Part shown: one piece after another, positions 6,931-14,875 of the stretch | Numbering within the stretch: the first letter of the stretch is position 1 | Layout of the letters: every line of letters begins with the position of its first letter | Assembly: GCF_028289855.1 (NCBI RefSeq) | Contig: NZ_JAQGKZ010000039.1 | Span: 1-32,925, forward strand | Length of the DNA: 32,925 nucleotides | Source of the DNA: Sphingomonas bacterium | Lineage (GTDB): Bacteria > Pseudomonadota > Alphaproteobacteria > Sphingomonadales > Sphingomonadaceae | Reading direction: 5' to 3' | Notes under the pieces: generated by a model | Databases searched by the model: none | What the model saw: only the letters and a program-made list of their open reading frames with translations | What the model was told of the DNA's origin: nothing | Position numbers and translations under genes: made by a program

Positions 6931-7362
6931 TTACCCGGACCGCGACAGGAGGTCAGCCACCATTTGGCCTAGCATGGCGGAGCACATGGGCGCCGGAATG
7001 ATCATATCGGTGTCCGGCTCGAAACCGCCCTTGCTGCCCAAGTTGCGATACGGCGTAAGCTTCACAACTCCGTGCTCGCTTGAAATGCCGACATGGCGAG
7101 ACAGGTTCATGAAGGTGGCCCACGAACCGACACCAGCCGCCTTAAGCAGCGGCCTCTCGATCCGCGCTGTCGGCGGTGGGGTCGGCACGCCCTCCGTCGA
7201 GCGGGCAAGGGCGGCTTCGACGGCGCCGCCAAGCTCTTCGGCCGATGGCTGAATGAGAGTGACGACCTCCTCATCGTCAATCCAGAAACCAGCCTTTGTC
7301 TGGTGGGACGCCGAGATAAATAGGGCGCCCTTTCGTTCGTAAATCGCCGCAAGTTTAGTCAT
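6931..7362 (-). CDS. Hypothetical protein, unknown function
   Basis: 143 aa starting MTKLAAIYERKGALFISASH and ending LGQMVADLLSRSG. I do not recognise a family. No signal peptide or membrane segment is visible. It contains a Pro/Thr stretch (PTPPPT) in the middle and a C-terminal part with several Gly/Ser turns. Codon use is less GC-biased than in its neighbours, which may indicate recent acquisition. The start is uncertain: no convincing ribosome site lies before the ATG at 7362, and the frame stays open to 7461. Its stop abuts the hydroxylase start, so it could be the first gene of that operon. Confidence 0.55.
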   Translation of the reverse strand: MTKLAAIYERKGALFISASHQTKAGFWIDDEEVVTLIQPSAEELGGAVEAALARSTEGVPTPPPTARIERPLLKAAGVGSWATFMNLSRHVGISSEHGVVKLTPYRNLGSKGGFEPDTDMIIPAPMCSAMLGQMVADLLSRSG

Positions 7363-7429
7363 GTGATTATCATGGGGGGCGCGCGAGCCGCTGTCGAGTA
7401 CGGGCTGCGTCCTAACCGCCCCAGCCGAC

Positions 7430-8005
7430 CTAACCCCCCGCTTGCCAAACCCGGATCGCATCGACCGGATAGGTCAACATGAGCACGTTGAGCGTCAGAT
7501 TGTCGCGGATCGCCGCGAGCGCGAGGAGTTCGAAGAACAAGGCGATCGCCACCGTCGACCAGACCGGAATGCGCCGCGCGAGCGCGAAGCCGATCACCAT
7601 CATGCCGATATCGCTCATCGAGTTGAGGATCGAATCGCCCGAATAGCCCACCGCCGCGGTCGCCGCGCGGTAGCGGTCGATGATGATCGGCGAATTTTCG
7701 AGCAGTTCCCAGCTCCCCTCGATCACGACCGCGAGCGGCAGCGCCCAGAGCCGCGCGCGGCCGGGCAGGATCAGCCACGCCGCACCGTAGAACAGGAAAC
7801 CGTGGATGATGTGGCTGAGCGAATACCAGTCGGAGATTTGCTGGCTGTTCTCCGCGCTCCACACCGCGCCGGTCCACAATTTGACGCTCCCGCACGGGCA
7901 GATCGGCGGGCGGTGCCAGCTCAACTCGACCGCGAAATAGACGAGGACGATCAGGATCGCGGCGAGCGTGGCGCGGCGATCGACGGTGAGGGGCGTGCGG
8001 GTCAC
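7430..8005 (-). CDS. UPF0314 / DUF2585 family membrane protein
   Basis: 191 aa. Family-diagnostic segments are ICPCGSVKLWTGAVWSAENS (35-54) and SDWYSLSHIIHGFLFYG (58-74), followed by EGSWELLENSPIIIDRYR. About five transmembrane helices. The function is unknown; the family is common in alphaproteobacteria. It starts with GTG at 8005, and the GTGA overlaps the TGA stop of the TetR gene (4-nt overlap), implying coupled translation with the regulator. Confidence 0.9.
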   Translation of the reverse strand: MTRTPLTVDRRATLAAILIVLVYFAVELSWHRPPICPCGSVKLWTGAVWSAENSQQISDWYSLSHIIHGFLFYGAAWLILPGRARLWALPLAVVIEGSWELLENSPIIIDRYRAATAAVGYSGDSILNSMSDIGMMVIGFALARRIPVWSTVAIALFFELLALAAIRDNLTLNVLMLTYPVDAIRVWQAGG

Positions 8006-8592
8006 GCGATCAGGTTTACGCAGGCCTTTGCAATGACGTCCAGTTCTTCGCGCGGCGCCCCGGCGCGGGCGCGGACACTCAAGCTATGGATGACGGCGGT
8101 CACCAGCACGGCATGCGCGCGGGCATCGGGGTCGCCCCGTGCCGCCAGCAGCGCCTCGACACGCTGATCCTCGACCGCGAGGAACGCCGCCAGCCGCTCG
8201 CGTACCGCTTCGTCGTCGACCGCGCTCGCCGCCGAGGTCGAGATCATGATGCACCCCGACGGCCCCGCCTCGCCGGTCAGATAGCCGTCGATCGCATTGC
8301 CGAACATCAATGTCAGCGTCTCGCGGATCGGCAAATCCAGCGCGGCGAGATTGTCGAACCCGCGCCCGACGCGGTCGATCGTGCGGTCGAGCGCCGCGAG
8401 GTATAGCGCGCGCTTGTCGCCGAACGCGGCGTAGAGGCTGGGGCGCGCCAGACCGGTCGCGTCGACCAGATCGTCGAGCGAGGTGCCGGCGTAGCCGCGC
8501 GTCCGGAACCGCTCCGACGCGGCCTTGAGCGCATCGGCGGGATCGAACCCGCGCGGTCGGCCGCGCGATTTGGGCGGTGAATTCTGTACCAA
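8002..8592 (-). CDS. TetR/AcrR family transcriptional regulator
   Basis: 196 aa. The N-terminal helix-turn-helix region is GTSLDDLVDATGLARPSLYAAFGDKRALY (about 36-64), typical of TetR proteins. The C-terminal ligand domain contains GPSGCIMISTSAASA. The likely start is TTG at 8592, with AAGGA about 11 nt upstream; no ATG or GTG is available nearby. The gene is divergent from the glutathione S-transferase gene. The shared 76-bp region has an inverted repeat (8582-8591/8633-8642) that may be its operator, so it probably represses itself and the GST gene until a small electrophile or drug binds. Confidence 0.9.
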   Translation of the reverse strand: MVQNSPPKSRGRPRGFDPADALKAASERFRTRGYAGTSLDDLVDATGLARPSLYAAFGDKRALYLAALDRTIDRVGRGFDNLAALDLPIRETLTLMFGNAIDGYLTGEAGPSGCIMISTSAASAVDDEAVRERLAAFLAVEDQRVEALLAARGDPDARAHAVLVTAVIHSLSVRARAGAPREELDVIAKACVNLIA

Positions 8593-8642
8593 AGTGCAAA
8601 CAATCCTTGACTCGATCCTAATCTATGCGAAATGGTACAGAA
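8582..8642. promoter_or_regulatory. Inverted repeat between tetR and GST genes, candidate operator pair
   Basis: TTCTGTACCA at 8582-8591 and its exact reverse complement TGGTACAGAA at 8633-8642 flank the core of the divergent promoter region. One copy overlaps the tetR start and the other sits about 27 nt before the GST ATG. Flanking bases are partly matched as well. The position between a TetR gene and its likely target suggests a binding site on each side. Confidence 0.55.
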
Positions 8643-8668
8643 ATCAACCCGCCCCAGGAGGATTTGCC

Positions 8669-9280
8669 ATGAAGCTCTATTTCATCCCCTTCGCCTGCAG
8701 CCTGGCGACGCGCATCGCGATCAACGAAGCCGAGCTCGACGCCGATTTCATTCAGGTCACGCCGGGCCAGCCCCTCCCCGACGGGCGCGACTTCGCAGAG
8801 ATAAGCCCGATGGGGTACGTCCCCGCGATGGAGGCCGGCGCGGTTACCTTGTCAGAAGGCCCCGCGGTGCTGACCTATATCGCCGACCTCGCCGCCGAGG
8901 GCGTGCTCGCCCCCGCGCCGTATACCGCGGAGCGTTACGAGCTGACCAAGTGGCTCAACTTCATTTCGACCGAGATCCACAAGGGCGTGTTCGCGCCGCT
9001 GATGACCCAGGCCTCGACCGAGGGCGCACGCGACTGGGCGCGGAGCCTCGCGGAGAAGCGCTTCGGCATCCTGTCCGCGCATCTCGACGGGCGGCGCTTC
9101 CTGCTCGACGATTTCTCGGTCGCCGACGCGTATCTGTTGTCGGTGCTCAACTGGACCGAGTTTGCGGGCATGAGCCTGGCCGAGTGGCCGGTGCTGAAAG
9201 GCTGGCGTGACGCGATGCGCGCGCGTCCATCGGTCGCGGCGGCGATGGCGACCGAAATGCCGCTGCGCCAGGCGGCGTAA
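8669..9280 (+). CDS. Glutathione S-transferase family protein
   Basis: 203 aa, the usual GST length. The N-terminal thioredoxin-like half starts MKLYFIPFACSLATRIAINE and includes the cis-Pro region GYVPAM and the glutathione-binding LSEGPAVLTYIAD (family pattern ES.AI..YL). The C-terminal helical half contains FSVADAYLLSVLNWTEFAG, the conserved N-capping box. GSTs conjugate glutathione to electrophiles. Ser/Cys residues near position 10 (ACS) suggest a beta-class-like enzyme. AGGAGGA lies 6 nt before the ATG. It is divergently transcribed from the TetR gene, consistent with inducible detoxification. Confidence 0.92.
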   Translation: MKLYFIPFACSLATRIAINEAELDADFIQVTPGQPLPDGRDFAEISPMGYVPAMEAGAVTLSEGPAVLTYIADLAAEGVLAPAPYTAERYELTKWLNFISTEIHKGVFAPLMTQASTEGARDWARSLAEKRFGILSAHLDGRRFLLDDFSVADAYLLSVLNWTEFAGMSLAEWPVLKGWRDAMRARPSVAAAMATEMPLRQAA

Positions 9281-9284
9281 CGTC

Positions 9285-9410
9285 ATTCCCCTCCCTGGAA
9301 GGGAGGGGTTAGGGGTGGGTCGCGTGGCGCGGTACGGCTTCGACAAGCAACCGGCGACCGTATCCCCCGGACGCCACCCACCCCCAGCCCCTCCCTGACA
9401 GGGAGGGGAG
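9285..9410. repeat. Paired REP-like inverted repeat
   Basis: Two hairpins, CCCCTCCC/GGGAGGGG at 9288-9308 and again at 9388-9408, are arranged head to head with AGGGGTGGGT and ACCCACCCCC inside. The whole is a roughly 125-bp palindrome filling the gap between the GST and crtY genes. This type of G/C-tract repeat is frequent in sphingomonad intergenic regions (recalled, not searched). Confidence 0.75.
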
Positions 9411-9455
9411 TTTGTAGGGTTTGCGCTCGCTTCACATTGGCGTAGCGCACCCTGC

Positions 9456-10610
9456 ATGCCGGCCATCATCCAGTGTGACGTGGCAATCGTCGGCGGCGGG
9501 CTCGCCGGCGGGTTGATTGCGCTCGCGCTGCGCACGAGGCGGCCCGATGTAGATATCCGGCTGATCGAGCCCGGCGCGATCGGCGGCGCGCATGTCTGGT
9601 CGTTCTTTTCGAGCGATTTGGCCGAGGAGGACCGCTGGTTGGCGGCGCCGCTCGTGGGTTATGCCTGGCGCGGCTACGATGTCGCGTTTCCCGCGCACCG
9701 CCGCACGCTCAGCGCGGGCTATTATTCGATCGAGTCCGAGCGGTTCGCGCGTGTCGTCGGCGACGCGCTCGCTCCGGGTCAGTCGATCGCGCAAAAGGCG
9801 ATCGGGGTCGGCGCGGGCGCGGTGGTGCTGGCCAATGGCGACCGCGTCGAGGCGCGCGGGGTGATCGACGCGCGGGGCGCCGCCGATATGTCGATGCTCG
9901 ATCTCGGCTGGCAGAAATTCGTCGGGCGCGAACTGGTGCTGACCAAGCCGCACGGGGTCGAGCGGCCAACGGTGATGGACGCGTGCGTTCAGCAGATCGA
10001 CGGCTATCGCTTCGTCTATTGCCTGCCGTTCGGTGACAAAAGGATGTTCGTCGAGGACACCTATTACAGCGACACGCCGGATATCGACCATGCCGCGCTG
10101 ACCGCGCGGATCGACGCCTATGCCGCCGCCAAGGGCTGGAAGACACGCAAGGTCGCGCGCGAAGAAGCGGGGGCGCTGCCCGTAGCGATCGGTGGCGATT
10201 TCGACGCATTCTGGCGCGCGGGCGGGGCTAAGATCGCCAAGGCCGGCTTGCGCGCCGGGCTGTTCCACCCAACCACCGGCTATTCGCTGCCCGACGCGAT
10301 CCGGCTGGCGGTCGCCATCGCTAGGGCGAGCGACTTGTCCTCTCCCGCACTCCACGATTTGACGCATGGCATGGCCAAGCGCGCCTGGGGCGAGCGCGGT
10401 TTCTATCGGATGCTCGACGCGATGCTGTTCCGCGCCGCCGAGCCGGACGAGCGTTATCGCATCCTCGAACGCTTTTATCGGCTCAACCCCGGGCTTATAG
10501 GCCGTTTCTATGCGGCAAAATCGACGATGATGGACAAGGCGCGAATCCTGACGGGTAAACCGCCGGTGCCGATCAGCCGCGCGATCGCGGCGATCCGGGG
10601 GCTGCGATGA
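9456..10610 (+). CDS. crtY: Lycopene beta-cyclase
   Basis: 384 aa flavoprotein. The FAD-binding N-terminus is CDVAIVGGGLAGGLIALAL. CrtY-type segments follow: GAHVWSFFSSDL, a YCLPFGDKRMFVEDTYYSD region and FHPTTGYSLPDAIRLA near residue 265. The enzyme cyclises lycopene ends to beta-carotene. It stands first in the crtY-crtI-LOG-crtB series. A strong ribosome site is not evident before the ATG at 9456, but no other start fits the FAD motif better. A 118-bp gap with an inverted repeat separates it from crtI. Confidence 0.95.
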   Translation: MPAIIQCDVAIVGGGLAGGLIALALRTRRPDVDIRLIEPGAIGGAHVWSFFSSDLAEEDRWLAAPLVGYAWRGYDVAFPAHRRTLSAGYYSIESERFARVVGDALAPGQSIAQKAIGVGAGAVVLANGDRVEARGVIDARGAADMSMLDLGWQKFVGRELVLTKPHGVERPTVMDACVQQIDGYRFVYCLPFGDKRMFVEDTYYSDTPDIDHAALTARIDAYAAAKGWKTRKVAREEAGALPVAIGGDFDAFWRAGGAKIAKAGLRAGLFHPTTGYSLPDAIRLAVAIARASDLSSPALHDLTHGMAKRAWGERGFYRMLDAMLFRAAEPDERYRILERFYRLNPGLIGRFYAAKSTMMDKARILTGKPPVPISRAIAAIRGLR

Positions 10611-10624
10611 AGACCGCACGTACC

Positions 10625-10700
10625 GTGCTCCGGCGCAGGCCGGAGCTTTGGCCGCTCGCGATGCGCATGCCTGCCAACGCTCCGGCCTGCGCCGGAGCAC
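10625..10700. repeat. REP-like inverted repeat between crtY and crtI
   Basis: GTGCTCCGGCGCAGGCCGGA (first 20 of a 22-bp arm at 10625-10646) has a perfect reverse complement at 10679-10700. Each arm is itself a small hairpin (CTCCGGC/GCCGGAG). A related copy lies before crtB. The repeat could act as a transcript processing or stabilising element in the carotenoid mRNA. Confidence 0.8.
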
Positions 10701-10728
10701 TGGTCCTTACAACCGGCGGGAAATGCCG

Positions 10729-12204
10729 ATGAAGTCGGCTATTGTCGTCGGTGCCGGGTTTGGCGGGCTCGCGCTCGGCATCCGGCTGCAATCGGCGGGA
10801 GTCGAGACGACCATCGTCGAGGCGCGCGACAAGCCGGGCGGGCGCGCCTATTTCTGGGAGCGTGATGGCTTCACCTTCGACGCCGGGCCGACCGTCATTA
10901 CCGATCCCGCCGCGCTCAACGAATTGTGGCAACTGACCGGGCGCGACATCTCGGAAGATGTCGCGCTGATGCCGGTGATGCCGTTCTACCGGCTCAACTG
11001 GCGCGACGGGACGAACTTCGATTATTCGAACGACGAGGCGCAATTGCGCGCCGAGATCGCGCGGCTCAACACCGACGATGTCGCCGGATATGCGCGCTTC
11101 CTCGAATACTCCGCCGGGGTGTATCACGAAGGCTACGAGAAGCTCGGCACCACCGCGTTCCTCGATTTCGGCCAGATGGTGAAGGCCGCGCCCGCACTAA
11201 TGAAATATCAGGCGTGGCGGTCGGTCTATTCGATCGTGTCGAGCTATGTGAAGAACGAGAAGCTTCGTCAGGCGCTGAGCTTCCACACATTGCTGGTCGG
11301 CGGCAACCCGTTCACGACGAGCTCGATCTACGCGCTGATCCACAAGCTGGAGAAGGATGGCGGGGTGTGGTTCGCCAAAGGCGGGACCAACCGGCTGGTC
11401 GCGGGGATGGTCGCGTTGTTCGAACGGCTCGGCGGCACGCTGCGGCTCGGCGATCCGGTTGCGAGCATCGAAACGCTCGGCGACCGCGTGACCGGCGTGA
11501 CGACGCGCAGCGGCTGGCACGGCGAGGCCGAGGCAGTCGCGTCGAACGGCGACGTGATGCACACCTATCGCGACTTGCTCAAAGGATCACGCAGCGCGCA
11601 GCGCACCGTGCGCGGGCTCGAGAAGAAGAGCTGGTCGCCGTCGCTGTTCGTCGTCCATTTCGGGGTCAGGGGCACGTGGCCGGGCATCCCGCACCATATG
11701 ATCCTGTTCGGCCCGCGCTATAAGGAATTGCTCGCCGACATCTACGACCATGGCGTGCTGGCGGAGGATTTCTCGCTCTACCTCCACCATCCGACGGTCA
11801 CCGATCCGAGCATGGCGCCCGACGGGCATTCAACCTTCTACGCGCTCGCCCCGGTACCCCACATGGGCAAGTTCCCGGTCGATTGGGACGAAGTCGCGCC
11901 GGTGCTGGAGAAGCGCATCCTCGACGAAATCGGGCACCGCCTGATCCCCGACATCCACGAGCGGATCGTCACCAAATTCAGCTACGCGCCGAACGATTTC
12001 GCGCACGATTTGAACGCGCATCTGGGCAGCGCGTTCAGCCTCGAGCCGACCTTGATGCAGAGCGCGTACTTCCGCGTCCACAACCGCGACCCGCACATCC
12101 CGAACCTGTATTTCACCGGCGCGGGGACGCATCCCGGCGCGGGAATTCCGGGCGTGGTGGGTAGCGCGAAGGCGACGGCGCGATTGATGTTGGAGAACAA
12201 ATGA
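10729..12204 (+). CDS. crtI: Phytoene desaturase
   Basis: 491 aa, the family's usual length. The N-terminal dinucleotide motif is SAIVVGAGFGGLALGIRLQS. It is followed by EARDKPGGRAYFWERDGFTF and GPTVITDP. The C-terminal FAD signature TGAGTHPGAGIPGVVGSAKA is present. CrtI desaturates phytoene to lycopene with FAD at the membrane. The start could be the ATG at 10723 (MPMKS...) or at 10729; I use the latter because of its spacing from GGCGGG. The stop overlaps the next ATG as ATGA. Confidence 0.96.
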   Translation: MKSAIVVGAGFGGLALGIRLQSAGVETTIVEARDKPGGRAYFWERDGFTFDAGPTVITDPAALNELWQLTGRDISEDVALMPVMPFYRLNWRDGTNFDYSNDEAQLRAEIARLNTDDVAGYARFLEYSAGVYHEGYEKLGTTAFLDFGQMVKAAPALMKYQAWRSVYSIVSSYVKNEKLRQALSFHTLLVGGNPFTTSSIYALIHKLEKDGGVWFAKGGTNRLVAGMVALFERLGGTLRLGDPVASIETLGDRVTGVTTRSGWHGEAEAVASNGDVMHTYRDLLKGSRSAQRTVRGLEKKSWSPSLFVVHFGVRGTWPGIPHHMILFGPRYKELLADIYDHGVLAEDFSLYLHHPTVTDPSMAPDGHSTFYALAPVPHMGKFPVDWDEVAPVLEKRILDEIGHRLIPDIHERIVTKFSYAPNDFAHDLNAHLGSAFSLEPTLMQSAYFRVHNRDPHIPNLYFTGAGTHPGAGIPGVVGSAKATARLMLENK

Positions 12205-12782
12205 ACCGCCTCGCAGTCTATTGCGGGTCCGCCTCGCCGAGCGACCCGCACTATATCGAAAACGCCCGCCACGTCGGCGCCACGCTCGCCGCGCGCGGGA
12301 TCGGCGTGGTCTATGGCGGCGGGCGGCTCGGACTGATGGGCGCGATCGCCGATTCCGCGCTGGCGGCGGGCGGCGAGGTGATCGGGATCATCCCGGAGGC
12401 GCTAGTCGCCGCCGAGGTCGCACACCGGGGGCTGACCGAGCTCCACGTCGTCGGCACGATGCACCAGCGCAAGCAAGCGTTCACCGATCTGTCGGACGGC
12501 TTCGTCACCTTGCCCGGCGGAACCGGCACGATGGACGAATTGTGGGAAGCGCTGAGCTGGGCGCAGATCGGCTATCATGCCAAGCCGGTCGGGCTGCTCA
12601 ACCTCGACGGCTATTATGACGGGCTGATCGAATTCTGGGACAAGATGGCGGAAGTCGGGTTCGTCCGCGCACAGCATACCGGCTTGCTGATCGTCGCGGA
12701 GAGCCTCGAAGAGCTGCTCGACAAGATGGCCGCGTTCGCCCCCGCCACCACGATCGGCCAGATTGGCGCGAAGGACCTTTGA
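12201..12782 (+). CDS. LOG family protein (TIGR00730, putative cytokinin riboside 5'-monophosphate phosphoribohydrolase)
   Basis: 193 aa Rossmann-like protein. Signature elements are VYGGGRLGLMGAIAD (37-51), MHQRK (87-91) and PGGTGTMDE (105-113), matching the LOG pattern PGGxGTxxE. Members hydrolyse nucleoside 5'-monophosphates to release the base (AMP or cytokinin nucleotides). The ATG overlaps the crtI stop by 4 nt, so it is translated with the carotenoid genes although no carotenoid role is known. Confidence 0.93.
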   Translation: MNRLAVYCGSASPSDPHYIENARHVGATLAARGIGVVYGGGRLGLMGAIADSALAAGGEVIGIIPEALVAAEVAHRGLTELHVVGTMHQRKQAFTDLSDGFVTLPGGTGTMDELWEALSWAQIGYHAKPVGLLNLDGYYDGLIEFWDKMAEVGFVRAQHTGLLIVAESLEELLDKMAAFAPATTIGQIGAKDL

Positions 12783-12796
12783 GTAAATATCCCTTT

Positions 12797-12874
12797 GTGC
12801 TCCTGCGAAGGCAGGAGCGTTGGCGGTCGCTAGCCCGACCGAGGTGGCCAGCGCTCCGGCCTCCGCCGGAGCAC
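12797..12874. repeat. REP-like inverted repeat in front of crtB
   Basis: GTGCTCCTGCGAAGGCAGGAGC (12797-12818) and GCTCCGGCCTCCGCCGGAGCAC (12853-12874) are oppositely oriented, imperfect versions of the repeat found before crtI. The right arm ends in GGAG at 12868-12871, which lies 8 nt before the GTG start chosen for crtB. Confidence 0.75.
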
Positions 12875-12879
12875 GAGCG

Positions 12880-13833
12880 GTGAGCAGGTCCGACCTGCCA
12901 TCGCGCGCCGCAATCGTGGCGACCGCGCAGGAGTCGATTGCGCGGGGATCGAAGAGCTTTTCCGCCGCGTCGCGCCTGTTCGGGCGCAAAACCCGCGAGC
13001 GCGCATGGCTGCTCTACGCCTGGTGCCGGCGATGCGACGATCTCGCCGACGGGCAGGATCATGGGCATGCGCTGAGCGTCGTCGCCGATCCCTCCGAGCG
13101 GCTGGCGCGGATCCGCGCGATGACCGACGCCGCGCTGGCGGGCGAAGTGGTGGGCGACCCGGCGTTCGACGCGTTGCGCATCGTGGCCGCAGAAACCGGC
13201 CTGCCCGCCCGATTCGCGCACGATATGGTCGAGGGGTTCCGGCTCGACCTCGAGGAATGGCGGCCGCGATCCGAAGCCGACCTCTACCGTTATTGCTACC
13301 ACGTCGCGGGCAGCGTCGGCTGCATGATGGCGGTGGTGATGGGGGTTTCGCCCGACGACGACGATACGCTCCACCGCGCCTGCGACCTGGGCATGGCGTT
13401 CCAGCTGTCCAACATCGCGCGCGATATCGAGGAGGATGATCGCGCCGGGCGGTGCTACCTGCCCGAGGAATGGCTGGTCGAGATGGACATTCCGCCCGGC
13501 CAGCACATGAAACCGCCGTTCCGCCATCGGCTCGCGGTGCTCGCGCAACGGCTGGCCACCAAAGCGGCGGCGTTCGAGGACAGCGCGCGCGTCGGGACGT
13601 CGAAACTGTCGTTTCGCGCGGCTTGGGCGGTGCTCGCGGCGGCGGGAATCTATGGCGACATCGGCCGCGCGGTCGCGGCGCGCGGCGAACATGCCTGGGA
13701 CCACCGAGTCACCACGTCGGGCCTGGCCAAGCTCGGCTGGATCGTCCGCGCGGGCGGGCAAGCGGTGCGGCGCGCACGGCTCTATTCCCCGGCACAGCGC
13801 GATTCCAATCTATGGACGCGGCCGCGCGATTGA
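12880..13833 (+). CDS. crtB: Phytoene synthase
   Basis: 317 aa squalene/phytoene synthase. N-terminal ESIARGSKSF, the first Asp-rich motif CDDLAD (52-57) and the second RDIEEDDRAGR (181-191) with NIARD are present, as are YCYHVAGSVG (138-147) and RCYLPEEW. It joins two geranylgeranyl diphosphates to phytoene, the first committed carotenoid step. I choose the GTG at 12880 because GGAG sits 8 nt upstream and the protein then begins at the family's normal N-terminus. The TTG at 12820 would translate through the inverted repeat. It lies 97 bp after the LOG gene. Confidence 0.94.
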   Translation: MSRSDLPSRAAIVATAQESIARGSKSFSAASRLFGRKTRERAWLLYAWCRRCDDLADGQDHGHALSVVADPSERLARIRAMTDAALAGEVVGDPAFDALRIVAAETGLPARFAHDMVEGFRLDLEEWRPRSEADLYRYCYHVAGSVGCMMAVVMGVSPDDDDTLHRACDLGMAFQLSNIARDIEEDDRAGRCYLPEEWLVEMDIPPGQHMKPPFRHRLAVLAQRLATKAAAFEDSARVGTSKLSFRAAWAVLAAAGIYGDIGRAVAARGEHAWDHRVTTSGLAKLGWIVRAGGQAVRRARLYSPAQRDSNLWTRPRD

Positions 13834-13892
13834 TCGGCCGTTAACCGTAAACCTTGTCGAAGCGACAAGGCTGAAGCGCGTAGTCCGAAAGT

Positions 13893-14108
13893 ATGACCAT
13901 GCTTTCCCTGAAACTGTCGCGTGCCGTATCCGGGGGACGAGCCGAACCTGCGCCGCCCCCCGATCGCGCGTCGTTGCTGGTTACGTTGCTGAGGAAACGC
14001 GCCGCCGCGCACAATGTCGGCGCCGACGAACTGGAGGCAATGCTGCGCGACCAGATCCGCTGGGCGCTGCCGATGGCGCCGCCCGAGGACACCGTTTTAG
14101 CCGATTAA
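13893..14108 (+). CDS. Small hypothetical protein
   Basis: 71 aa. The N-terminus MTMLSLKLSRAVSGG is followed by a Pro-rich stretch, then a predicted helical segment LLVTLLRKRAAAHNVGADEL and an acidic end. No family recognised. The ribosome site is weak and the reading frame is short, so it may be a chance ORF. Its 3' end overlaps by 12 nt the end of the convergent membrane-protein gene. Confidence 0.4.
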   Translation: MTMLSLKLSRAVSGGRAEPAPPPDRASLLVTLLRKRAAAHNVGADELEAMLRDQIRWALPMAPPEDTVLAD

Positions 14109-14507
14109 CGGATCGCCCGGCCGTGCGCGGTGAAAATGCCGCTCGGCGAGCCAGCCGCCGATCAACGGCACGGCGACCGACGCGACTTGCATCCATAACG
14201 GGTGCGGGATCGTGATCACAGTGGACAACCCGCCCGCGGCGATAATCCCCGCAACGATCCAGCCCGACGGCCGCCATTGCGAAAGCCGTAGCGCGACGGC
14301 AGCGCCAAACAGCGCGCCGAGCAGAAAGCCCGCGACGACCAGTAGTTTGGCGAAAAACGGCATTGCCGCGATGATGTGCGCCAGCGCCGCCGGATCATCG
14401 CTTTCGACCGTCGGCAGCGGATAGAGCATAGTGTCGATCGCCTCGATGGCGAAGATCGTCACGAACGCCGCGGCGAGCCCGGCAATTACTCCGAAAACCT
14501 TGTTCAT
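14097..14507 (-). CDS. Hypothetical membrane protein (4 TM)
   Basis: 136 aa. Four hydrophobic segments: FGVIAGLAAAFVTIFAIEA, FFAKLLVVAGFLLGALFGAA, GWIVAGIIAAGGLSTVITI and VASVAVPLIGGWLAERHF. No signal peptide beyond the first helix. The ATG at 14507 has GGGGAGG about 5 nt upstream, a strong start. I do not recognise a characterised family; short 4-helix proteins of this kind are common in sphingomonads. A second small gene lies upstream on the same strand after 57 bp. Confidence 0.72.
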   Translation of the reverse strand: MNKVFGVIAGLAAAFVTIFAIEAIDTMLYPLPTVESDDPAALAHIIAAMPFFAKLLVVAGFLLGALFGAAVALRLSQWRPSGWIVAGIIAAGGLSTVITIPHPLWMQVASVAVPLIGGWLAERHFHRARPGDPLIG

Positions 14508-14564
14508 GGCCGCCTCCCCATTAGCGCGAAGGCGACCTTAGCCGATATTGCGCGCGGGAACGAC

Positions 14565-14795
14565 TCAGCCGCGACGGTCCCTGCCGACGCGGTCGGCCAT
14601 CGACTGGCCGACCTGACGGCAGGCGGCGGTGATCGTGGGGAAATCCACGTCGGTGTTGCGCATCAACGCCGCCGGCATCGCCGCCCGGCATTGCGCCGCG
14701 CTGGCATACCGCACCGTCTCGATCCGCTGTTGCGCGCATTGCACTTGCCCGTCGCCGCAACCCATGATCGCGATGACGTAGAATACCGAATCCAT
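14565..14795 (-). CDS. Small hypothetical protein with conserved cysteines
   Basis: 76 aa: MDSVFYVIAIMGCGDGQVQC at the N-terminus, then CAQQRIETVRYASAAQCRAAMP and ITAACRQVG. A short hydrophobic N-terminus and four Cys residues (C13, C20, C36, C59) suggest an exported, disulfide-containing small protein. GGAGG lies 6 nt before the ATG at 14795, which supports real translation. Function unknown. Confidence 0.65.
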   Translation of the reverse strand: MDSVFYVIAIMGCGDGQVQCAQQRIETVRYASAAQCRAAMPAALMRNTDVDFPTITAACRQVGQSMADRVGRDRRG

Positions 14796-14875
14796 AACTT
14801 CCTCCGTCGATGCTATAATCGATGGGGGCCGTTGACGGTTCCCTGAACGCGTCGGCGCTCCTACATGATGGGGCG

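Noticed and set aside
12820..12879. Longer crtB start at TTG 12820
   Set aside because: It would translate the inverted repeat and has a poorly spaced ribosome site; the GTG at 12880 has GGAG at 8 nt and gives the family's normal N-terminus.
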